Source of the DNA: Nisaea sp.
Lineage (GTDB): Bacteria > Pseudomonadota > Alphaproteobacteria > Thalassobaculales > Thalassobaculaceae
Length of the DNA stretch: 64,000 nt
Assembly (NCBI RefSeq): GCF_034670185.1
Contig: NZ_JAXMNY010000005.1
Coordinates: 124,001-188,000 of the forward strand
Reading direction: 5' to 3'
In this document: positions 51,058 through 59,056 of the stretch, in pieces
Layout of the letters: every line of letters starts with the position of its first letter
Numbering within the stretch: position 1 is the stretch's first letter
Program-made: the position numbers and the translations under genes
The notes under the pieces: model-generated
Told to the model about the DNA's origin: nothing
Database searches by the model: none
The model's input: the letters and a program-made list of their open reading frames with translations, nothing else

Positions 51058-54042
51058 ATGACAGAGAAATTTCCTCAGGCGGGAGGTATTCCCGCTCGCA
51101 TCATCCACATAGCGCGCCATACTTCCGACAGGCATTGGCTGACATTACTTGGACCATCCGGCAAGGCAACTAGCCTGACCTATCGCGAGTTCCTTAGGCT
51201 CGCCATGTGCTGGGCTCAAAGGTTTAAAGAACTGAAGCTCGCGCCGGGCAACACGATACTGATCCTACTGGATCATTCGGTAGATCTTTATACTGCACAT
51301 TGCGGCGCCCTTATCTCCGGTCTCGTCCCGGCAATCTTTGCGCCACCGTCACCAAAACAGGACGAAGATTACTATTTCCAGTCGCTCGAACAGTTGATCA
51401 CGACGTCCGGCGCGGCCGCCATTGTGACGATCGACGAACTCCACGCCCGCGTGAAGCCGCGATTATCCGCAGCGCTCACGGTTCCTGTACTCACCAAAAG
51501 ATCCGACACTCCGTCGAGCAACTGCATCCTTCCAGACAATCCGAACGCAACGGCGATCCTACAATATTCATCTGGCACTACCGGCCTGAAGAAAGGCGTT
51601 TCGTTTTCACATCTCAGCGTGCTCTGGCAGGTAGACCGCCATGCAAAGATGATTGGGCTGCAGGAGTCCGATACAATCGTTTCCTGGCTTCCTATCTATC
51701 ACGATATGGGCTTCGTGGCCTGTTACCTGACGCCGCTTCTCCGAGGTGTACCGCTGGTCGTCATGTCACCGTTCGACTGGGTAAAACGGCCAGCTATGTT
51801 CCTTGAAGCGATAGAGACATATCGTGGGACATATGCGTGGCAACCTAACTTTGCCTACAATTTTCTCTCCGCAAATGTTCCCCTGGACGCGTCCTACGAC
51901 CTGTCATCTATACGAAGATTGATTAATTGTTCTGAGCCGGCATTTGACGAATCGCATCGAACATTCATCGACCGTTTCAAAACTTCCGGTATCTCGGAAG
52001 AGAAGCTGGCCGTTAGCTACGCGATGGCGGAAAACGTCTTCGCCGTGACCGTTACCGACGCGAAGCAACCACCACGAGTAGAGCATATTGATGCCACGGA
52101 AATGCGGGACAACAGGCGGGCTGTGAAAGTATCTAAGGATGCTGCCGGCGCTAGGAGCGTGGTCTCCTGTGGCCGCCCTCTTCCCGAGACATCCATAAAA
52201 ATCGTCAACCATCAAAGACGGCCACTGAAGAATGGATACCTCGGCGAAATAGCTATCCGATCACCAGGGCTGTTCATCGGCTATCAGGGGAACAAGGCAG
52301 CCACGAATGCTGTACTCCATGACGGATGGTATTACACTGGAGACCTTGGCTACGCTTCTGAAGGAGAACTCTTCGTCGTAGGCCGGACAAAAGACACCAT
52401 CATCGTTAGCGGGAAAAACATCTTTCCCGAAGATCTCGAACGGGCAGTGAGCCGCGTTAAGAACATCGTTCCGGGCCGCTGCGTCGCGTTCGGCGTCCAT
52501 GACAGTGCCACGGGAACTGAGCGACTTGTCATCGTCGCCGAATCGAGAGAACGAAACAGCGATATTAGGTTGCGTCTTCGACAGAAAATTCGCGATAAGA
52601 TAACTTCGGAAAATGACATTCCGGTCTATGACGTTGCCATCGCGGACCACATGTGGCTTGCCAAATCGACTTCGGGAAAAATCTCACGACAACGCAACAA
52701 GGAACGCTACCTCCGAGACCTTTACCGGCCGGCGGAAGATACCGCGCAGCAAGATGATTCTGCGGAGACAGACAATCTTCATGCAGCGACGCTGAAGACC
52801 ACAATATCAGCACTACGCGGTCAGATTGGCCCCTTCGCGGATAACGTCGGGCCCTCGACACGACTGATCTCATCCGGAATGGTCGACTCCCTCTCCCTCG
52901 CCGTTCTGTTTACAGCTCTGGAATCCCGGTTTGCCCTCTCGCTGCCCGAAACGGTAACGCAAGATATCGAGAAATTGGACACAGTGGATCAGATTGTCCT
53001 TGAGCTTGAGAAACTCAACGCCGACCCAAGGACCGTCCCCGTCACATCATCGATAGTGACAACCAATACGGATTGGCATGCTCGTATCTCTGCGGGCATT
53101 GGGGGCTGGAACGAGACCGTAGAGGAAATTGCTCCTCAGATGCGTGATGCATTGTCCCTCGGCGGAGCCGCCTCTGATACTGCGATTGCCATACGCTTGA
53201 AAGCCGGCCGCGGCTATGCAAGCCGGCCAAGTTTTCAGTCCAAGAGCCTTAACACAGACGAGAACGGCTTTCGGGTCACAATTATTGACGCTCAACTGGT
53301 TCCCCTGGATAAATTCCAGAACTCGGTCAAACGTCGAGGATATCTCTTCGGCAGCAGTTCATCCTTTGGTGTCGGCACGAGTTCCGATGCCAGTGTCTTG
53401 CACAATCGCCTCAATGCTGTCGCCGGTCCGGATGACGTATTCTGGTTCAATCTTAGCTTGCGCGGATCAAACCTGAAAACCGAGATTGCTGCCGGTAGCA
53501 TTCTGAACGGCGAAACCGCCGACACGATTCTCTTTTTCTCCGGATTGAACGATTTCCGTTTTTTTTCCGACTTTGTTACCGGCTTGGAAGCCTCAAATGG
53601 CAAGGGAATGGCCGATACCGAGATCGATGCTCTTTATTCTGAGTTCATAAAGGAGCTCACCGAAGACATCCGAAGCGCTTCAGAACTTGCCACTTCTCTC
53701 AAAGCCTCAATACGATTCTGCCTGCAAGTCGGAATGCCCGCTCTCGATGCTCCCAAGCCCCTATCTGCGGAAGAGCGGAAATTGCGCGATGCCATGCACA
53801 CGGAAAACGCCGCCAAGTTCGGAGACTATTGGATAGTCACGGACCACTATGAAATACTGGTCAAGCGTTTCAGACAAGACCTAGCCTCCATTTGCCACAA
53901 ATTGCAGGTCGATTTTTACGACCCTAACAACGCGCTCGAATTCCGGTCATCCGACTGGCTCTTTAATGATTTCTGGCATTATACGGACCAGGGGCACGAT
54001 ATCCTCTGCAAGCTGATTTCATCTAACCTGCTTCGCCCCTGA
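51058..54042 (+). CDS. Acyl-AMP ligase - acyl carrier - SGNH hydrolase-like fusion protein
   Basis: A 994-residue fusion with three parts. Residues 1 to about 560 are an adenylate-forming acyl ligase (LQYSSGTTGLKKG near 169, SYAMAEN, TGDLGYASEGELFVVGR), closest to fatty-acyl-AMP ligases. Residues about 580-660 are a carrier domain with the phosphopantetheine Ser in GMVDSLSL near 608. Residues about 755-994 resemble an SGNH/GDSL esterase or acyltransferase: GSSSSFGVGTSSD, SGLND and DFWHYTDQGH. The chain could activate, carry and transfer an acyl group onto the cluster's sugar or cyclitol. It is the last gene of the run. Confidence 0.88.
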   Translation: MTEKFPQAGGIPARIIHIARHTSDRHWLTLLGPSGKATSLTYREFLRLAMCWAQRFKELKLAPGNTILILLDHSVDLYTAHCGALISGLVPAIFAPPSPKQDEDYYFQSLEQLITTSGAAAIVTIDELHARVKPRLSAALTVPVLTKRSDTPSSNCILPDNPNATAILQYSSGTTGLKKGVSFSHLSVLWQVDRHAKMIGLQESDTIVSWLPIYHDMGFVACYLTPLLRGVPLVVMSPFDWVKRPAMFLEAIETYRGTYAWQPNFAYNFLSANVPLDASYDLSSIRRLINCSEPAFDESHRTFIDRFKTSGISEEKLAVSYAMAENVFAVTVTDAKQPPRVEHIDATEMRDNRRAVKVSKDAAGARSVVSCGRPLPETSIKIVNHQRRPLKNGYLGEIAIRSPGLFIGYQGNKAATNAVLHDGWYYTGDLGYASEGELFVVGRTKDTIIVSGKNIFPEDLERAVSRVKNIVPGRCVAFGVHDSATGTERLVIVAESRERNSDIRLRLRQKIRDKITSENDIPVYDVAIADHMWLAKSTSGKISRQRNKERYLRDLYRPAEDTAQQDDSAETDNLHAATLKTTISALRGQIGPFADNVGPSTRLISSGMVDSLSLAVLFTALESRFALSLPETVTQDIEKLDTVDQIVLELEKLNADPRTVPVTSSIVTTNTDWHARISAGIGGWNETVEEIAPQMRDALSLGGAASDTAIAIRLKAGRGYASRPSFQSKSLNTDENGFRVTIIDAQLVPLDKFQNSVKRRGYLFGSSSSFGVGTSSDASVLHNRLNAVAGPDDVFWFNLSLRGSNLKTEIAAGSILNGETADTILFFSGLNDFRFFSDFVTGLEASNGKGMADTEIDALYSEFIKELTEDIRSASELATSLKASIRFCLQVGMPALDAPKPLSAEERKLRDAMHTENAAKFGDYWIVTDHYEILVKRFRQDLASICHKLQVDFYDPNNALEFRSSDWLFNDFWHYTDQGHDILCKLISSNLLRP

Positions 54043-54059
54043 TTTTCGCGTAGTGCTCC

Positions 54060-54641
54060 TTAGCTCTCGCTCTCCGCCGCCTTTGCCGCAGCGGCGCGCC
54101 TTTTCCGTTCTTTCCGAACCCAGAGCGGCGGTCCGAAGCTCGGTACCTTTTCCGGCTGCGGTTCCGTTGGTCCGCCCGGCATGACCGGTCGGCGGGCGAA
54201 ATTGCCGGTGGATTGCAGCCGGTCATACATGACCAGCGCACCTGCCAGCCCGACATTGAGCGAGAATTTGGTTGGTATCTTCACGATGTGATCGCAGCGC
54301 GCCACCATCTCTTCCGACAGACCGCCGCGCTCAGGTCCGAGCACATAAGCCGCGATTTTAGGGTGATGGAAACTCGGCAGCTCGACCGCGTCGTCGGTGA
54401 TCTCGATGCCGACCAGAGCGCAGCCTTTCGGTAGCAGCATGTCGCCGACCGTATCGAACTCATAGAACGGCAGACTGCCTGCTGTGCCGGACGTATCCGT
54501 CTGCTTGAGTTCGTGAACTGAAAGCGCCGCCTGGACGCTGAATACAAAACTGGCGCCGAAAGCGTGCGCCGTTCTGTAGATCGCGCCGACATTGCGGGAC
54601 TTGCTGATCCCCTCGACGCCCATTCCGAAATATCCTCGCAT
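54060..54641 (-). CDS. SpoU/TrmH-family RNA methyltransferase
   Basis: A 193-residue SPOUT methyltransferase, probably 2'-O-methylating a tRNA or rRNA base. EGISKSRNVGAIYRTAHAF is motif 1, YVLGPERGGLSEEM is motif 2 and IPTKFSLNVGLAGALVMYD is motif 3 (the SAM-binding knot). A basic Lys, Arg and Ala tail follows. The start is ATG 54641; a TTG 12 codons upstream is less likely. It converges on the fusion gene and is divergent from the asparaginase gene. Confidence 0.92.
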   Translation of the reverse strand: MRGYFGMGVEGISKSRNVGAIYRTAHAFGASFVFSVQAALSVHELKQTDTSGTAGSLPFYEFDTVGDMLLPKGCALVGIEITDDAVELPSFHHPKIAAYVLGPERGGLSEEMVARCDHIVKIPTKFSLNVGLAGALVMYDRLQSTGNFARRPVMPGGPTEPQPEKVPSFGPPLWVRKERKRRAAAAKAAESES

Positions 54642-54745
54642 GGCGTCTCTGTTGCACAAACCCGTGCTCCAAGGCAAGTTGCCTTGAAGGTCAATTCACC
54701 GGCCGCGAGAGCCGGGAAAAGCCATGACAGACCAGGAGACGACCA

Positions 54746-55807
54746 ATGAGCCCGGACAGCCTCGCCGCTGACGACCGTATCGTGCGCACCCATATCTCGG
54801 AGGTTGATGCAGCCCCCCTGCTCATTGAAGTCACACGCGGCGACATGGTCGAATCCGTGCATCGCGGGATCGTTTCCGTGGTCGATGCCAATGGCAAGGA
54901 CGTGATGACGCTTGGCGATGTCGAGCGCCCGACCTATCCACGCTCTGCCATCAAGCCGCTGCAGACCCTGCCGGTGATCGAAAGCGGTGCCGCCGACGCC
55001 TTCAATCTGAGCGAGGCGGAAATCGCACTCTGCTGCGCGTCCCATCGCGGCGAGCCGATCCACGCAGACAAGGTGATCCCCTGGCTCGCCCGTCTCGGCC
55101 TCGGCGTCGATGATCTGGAATGCGGACCGCAACTGCCTTTCCACGAAGCATCCGCGCACGCCCTGATCAGGGCCGGCACCGAGCCAACCCGGGCGCATAA
55201 CAACTGCTCCGGCAAGCATTCCGGCATGCTGACCACCGCCGTCCATCTCGGTGAGCCCACCAAGGGCTACACCGAAGCCGACCACCCCGTGCAGACCCGG
55301 CTGATCGAGCTGATCGGCGAGATGGGTGAGATGGACCTCTCGCGCACAGCGCGCGGTGTCGACGGCTGCGGCATCCCCGTCTTCGGCGCGCCCTTGCGCG
55401 GCGTCGCCTATGCCATGGCCCGCCTTGCCGCGCCGGATGCGCTCGGCGCCGACCGGGCCGCCGCCTGCCGCCGGATCGTCAAAGCCTGTGCTAACAATCC
55501 GCTTATGCTCTCCGGCACCGACGCCTTCAATTCCGTGGTGCTGGCCGAAACCGGCGAGACCTGTTTGCTGAAGGGCGGGGCCGAGGGCTACTACACGGCA
55601 GCGCTGCCGGAAAAGGGACTTGGTGTGGCGATCAAGATAGACGATGGCGCAGGCCGGGCATCCGAGGCCGCCGTCCTTGCTGTGCTGGTCCGGCTCGGCG
55701 TGATCGACGACGCACAAAAAGCCCGCATCGAAGCCACATGTTCACCGGAAGTCCGGAACTGGGCAGGCCGTCTTGTCGGTTTCATCCGGGCGACGCCCGC
55801 GTTCTGA
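54746..55807 (+). CDS. Type II (Rhizobium-type) L-asparaginase family protein
   Basis: A 353-residue homologue of the Rhizobium etli thermolabile asparaginase group. RPTYPRSAIKPLQTLP, CCASHRGEPIHADK and AHNNCSGKHSGML are the family's conserved catalytic and zinc-region motifs. It would hydrolyse asparagine to aspartate and ammonia in the cytoplasm. Length is normal (about 330-360). Confidence 0.92.
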   Translation: MSPDSLAADDRIVRTHISEVDAAPLLIEVTRGDMVESVHRGIVSVVDANGKDVMTLGDVERPTYPRSAIKPLQTLPVIESGAADAFNLSEAEIALCCASHRGEPIHADKVIPWLARLGLGVDDLECGPQLPFHEASAHALIRAGTEPTRAHNNCSGKHSGMLTTAVHLGEPTKGYTEADHPVQTRLIELIGEMGEMDLSRTARGVDGCGIPVFGAPLRGVAYAMARLAAPDALGADRAAACRRIVKACANNPLMLSGTDAFNSVVLAETGETCLLKGGAEGYYTAALPEKGLGVAIKIDDGAGRASEAAVLAVLVRLGVIDDAQKARIEATCSPEVRNWAGRLVGFIRATPAF

Positions 55808-55929
55808 CTAAAAAAACAGACTGTGGCAAAGATCACTGGCGAACAGACTATATAAAATCCAATATACCTTAACGATACTTAAGCGATCTTGGCTTTCTAT
55901 CGTCCGGTGGGGAAATAGGATCCGGCATC

Positions 55930-57165
55930 ATGGCTAATGTCGACAGCGATCTGCTCGGAAATCTCGAGGGCCACTCTGTCGGCATCGAAGGGCAATACAC
56001 CTCGGATCATGGCACGGACGAGACGCGCTCGATCGACCTGCAGCGTGCCAGTCAGGGTGGACTAACCGTCCTCTCTTCCGATCTGCTCGGTTTCACCTGG
56101 ACGACGACGATCAATTATTCGTTCGACACTTCGTCCCTCGGCTACAGCAGTCTGGATTCCAGCTATCAGACGCAGTTCGAAGCCGCGATGGCGACATGGT
56201 CGAATGTCGCCGATATCACGTTCGTCGAAACCAATGCCGCCTCAGCGGATTGGGTTATCGCCTGGGAGCCGGATTCAGATGGCTCCGGCGGCGTTCTTGG
56301 GACCGCCTATTACATAGATGTCGGGCTAGACGGCAAGATGGTATCGGGGAGGGACTCGGTCACCATCTTCATGGATCAGGCAGACACGGAGTATTTCTTC
56401 ACGACCGCTATCCACGAGGCCGGGCACGGGCTGGGGCTCGGCCACATCAACCATACGTCCTCGATTATGTCGACCTACCTCAACACCTCGCTCTCAAATA
56501 TCACCACCTACGATATTGAAGTTATCCAGTCACTCTATGGCGAAGTCGGGTCGACGATTGCCACGGCGACCGTCGGCACCAGTGATGCAGACAGTCTGTT
56601 CGGCACATCCGCAGCGGACATTATCAGTGGCGATAGCGGCAGCGACCTGATCTCGGGCGCCGCCGGCAACGATCTGATCTACGGCAACAAGAACACGGAT
56701 TACCTCGTGGGCGGCGATGGAGACGACACCATTTTCGGAGGGCAGAACAACGGCCCCGAGAGTGGTTCTCCCCTGGCTCTACGCGAAGGAGCCGACACGG
56801 TTATCGGCGGCAACGGGAATGACATTCTTTACGGAAATCATGGCGGTGACCTGATCGTCGGGGACAGTGGCGCGGATACCATCTTCGGCGGGCAGGATTC
56901 AGATACGATCTCCGGCGGCGCAGGATACGACGATCTCTATGGCAATCTGGGGCCTGACAAATTCCTCTATTCCGCAAGCAATGAAGGCTGGGATTACATC
57001 CACGGTTACGCGTCAGAAGACGCCATCCAGCTCTCAGGCGGCGTCACGGCGACAAGTGTGTCCGTGGACAGTTTCGGCGATACCGTGATCAACCTCAGCA
57101 GCGGCACGCGGATCGATTTGATCGGATATTCCGACTCCAGCAGCGTCACTTTCGAGGTTATTTAG
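55930..57165 (+). CDS. RTX metalloprotease (serralysin-like, type I secreted)
   Basis: A 411-residue secreted protease candidate. The zinc motif HEAGHGLGLGH sits near residue 162, followed by a Met-turn in SSIMSTY. Residues about 215-350 contain calcium-binding RTX nonapeptides of the GGxGxDxIxG type (GGDGDDTIFGG, GGNGNDILYG). No signal peptide is visible, which fits type I export through a C-terminal signal. It is a short form: classical serralysins are about 470-500 residues. The 122-base leader has a TATATAAAAT segment and GGGGAAATAGGA before the ATG. Confidence 0.88.
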   Translation: MANVDSDLLGNLEGHSVGIEGQYTSDHGTDETRSIDLQRASQGGLTVLSSDLLGFTWTTTINYSFDTSSLGYSSLDSSYQTQFEAAMATWSNVADITFVETNAASADWVIAWEPDSDGSGGVLGTAYYIDVGLDGKMVSGRDSVTIFMDQADTEYFFTTAIHEAGHGLGLGHINHTSSIMSTYLNTSLSNITTYDIEVIQSLYGEVGSTIATATVGTSDADSLFGTSAADIISGDSGSDLISGAAGNDLIYGNKNTDYLVGGDGDDTIFGGQNNGPESGSPLALREGADTVIGGNGNDILYGNHGGDLIVGDSGADTIFGGQDSDTISGGAGYDDLYGNLGPDKFLYSASNEGWDYIHGYASEDAIQLSGGVTATSVSVDSFGDTVINLSSGTRIDLIGYSDSSSVTFEVI

Positions 57166-57263
57166 GCTCCTTCCAGCCGGTTTTCATGCATTTTTTCTTT
57201 GCGAGCCGCCCTCTCGCACGTTAGGAGATGCCGCGCGCTAAATTCCGAAAAGATTGATCAGTC

Positions 57264-59048
57264 ATGCACCGCTATCGCAGCCATACCTGTCACGATCTCC
57301 GCATCGACCACGTCGGTGAAACGGTCCGCCTCTCCGGCTGGATCCATCGCCGTCGCGATCACGGTCAATTGGTCTTCATCGATCTGCGTGATCATTACGG
57401 TCTGACGCAGTGCGTCGTCGACATCGAGGACGAGACCTTCAAGACAGTCGAGAAGCTCCGTGTCGAGAGCGTGGTGACGATTACCGGCCGCGTGGTCAAG
57501 CGCACCGACGAGACGATCAACGACAGGCTGCCGACCGGCCATATCGAACTTCGTATCGACGAGATCGAAGTCCAGTCCATCGCCGACGTGCTGCCGCTGC
57601 AGGTCAATGCCGATGAGGACGCCGGCGAGGATACCCGCCTGCGCTACCGCTTCCTGGACCTGCGCCGCGAGCGTATCCACAACAACATCATGCTGCGCAG
57701 CAAGGTGATCTCCTCGATCCGCCGCCGCATGACCGACCAGAACTTCATGGAGTTCCAGACTCCGATCCTGACCGCTTCCTCGCCGGAAGGCGCGCGCGAC
57801 TTCCTGGTGCCGTCGCGCCAGCATCCGGGCAAGTTCTACGCCCTGCCGCAAGCGCCGCAGCAGTTCAAGCAGTTGATCATGGTTTCTGGCTTCGACCGGT
57901 ATTTCCAGATCGCTCCCTGCTTCCGCGACGAGGACAGCCGCGCCGACCGCTCTCCGGGCGAGTTCTACCAGCTCGATGTCGAGATGAGCTTCGTCGAGCA
58001 GGAAGATGTCTTCCAGGCTATCGAGCCTGTCATGGCGGGCGTGTTCGAGGAATTCTCCGACTGGAAGGTGCCGGGCCCGTTCCCGCGCATCCCCTACAAG
58101 GAGTCGATGCTCAAATACGGTAACGACAAGCCTGACCTGCGCATTCCGTTCGAGATCTCCGATGTGACCGAGATCTTCCGGGACAGCGATTTCGCCGTCT
58201 TCGCCAAGGTCATCGCCGGCGGCGGCGTGGTCCGCGCGGTGCCTGGTCCGAAATGCGGCAGCCGGGCGATCTGCGACCGGATGAATTCCTGGGCACAGGG
58301 CGAAGGCGCTCCGGGCATGGGTTACATCATCTTCGGTGACGGCGAGGCCCGCGGCCCTATCGCGAACCGCCTGACACCGGAAAAGATCGCGGAGCTGAAA
58401 GCACAGACCGGCATGGGCGATGGCGATGCCATCTTCTTCTCCGCCGGCAAGGAAAGCGACGCCGCCAAGCTGGCCGGCACCGCCCGCGTGAAGCTCGGCA
58501 ACGATCTCGACATCGTCGAGAAGGACACGTTCCGCCTTTGCTGGATCGTCGACTACCCGATGTTCGAGCTGGACGAAGCGACCGGCAAGATCGACTTCTC
58601 GCACAACCCGTTCTCCATGCCGCAGGGCGGTCTTGAGGCACTGGAAACCCAGGAGCCGCTGGATATTCTGGCCTACCAGTACGACATCGTCTGCAACGGT
58701 ATCGAGCTGAGCTCCGGCGCCATCCGGAACCATCTGCCGGAGGTCATGTACAAGGCCTTCGGGATTGCCGGCTACGAGCCGGAAGTTCTGGAAGACAAGT
58801 TCCGCGGCATGCTGAACGCCTTCAAGTACGGCGCCCCGCCTCACGGTGGCATCGCGCCGGGTATCGACCGTATCGTCATGATGCTGGCAAACGAGCCGAA
58901 CATCCGCGAGGTCATCCTGTTCCCGCTGAACCAGCGGGCCGAGGATCTGATGATGGGCGCGCCGAGCGAAGCAGAGCCGCAGCATCTGAAGGAACTCAGC
59001 GTCCGTCTCGCCCTGCCGCCGAAGCCGGCAGCATCGGCCACCGAGTAA
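57264..59048 (+). CDS. aspS: Aspartyl-tRNA synthetase
   Basis: A 594-residue class II synthetase that charges tRNA-Asp (possibly also tRNA-Asn in non-discriminating forms). The N-terminal OB fold carries VRLSGWIHRRRDHGQLVFIDLRD. Motif 2 is FRDEDSRADRSPGEFYQLDVEMSF-like at about residue 220, and motif 3 is GIAPGIDRIVMML near the end. The bacterial GAD insertion lies between. Length is normal. It is followed after eight bases by a large glycosyltransferase gene. Confidence 0.97.
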   Translation: MHRYRSHTCHDLRIDHVGETVRLSGWIHRRRDHGQLVFIDLRDHYGLTQCVVDIEDETFKTVEKLRVESVVTITGRVVKRTDETINDRLPTGHIELRIDEIEVQSIADVLPLQVNADEDAGEDTRLRYRFLDLRRERIHNNIMLRSKVISSIRRRMTDQNFMEFQTPILTASSPEGARDFLVPSRQHPGKFYALPQAPQQFKQLIMVSGFDRYFQIAPCFRDEDSRADRSPGEFYQLDVEMSFVEQEDVFQAIEPVMAGVFEEFSDWKVPGPFPRIPYKESMLKYGNDKPDLRIPFEISDVTEIFRDSDFAVFAKVIAGGGVVRAVPGPKCGSRAICDRMNSWAQGEGAPGMGYIIFGDGEARGPIANRLTPEKIAELKAQTGMGDGDAIFFSAGKESDAAKLAGTARVKLGNDLDIVEKDTFRLCWIVDYPMFELDEATGKIDFSHNPFSMPQGGLEALETQEPLDILAYQYDIVCNGIELSSGAIRNHLPEVMYKAFGIAGYEPEVLEDKFRGMLNAFKYGAPPHGGIAPGIDRIVMMLANEPNIREVILFPLNQRAEDLMMGAPSEAEPQHLKELSVRLALPPKPAASATE

Positions 59049-59056
59049 ATAAACAC

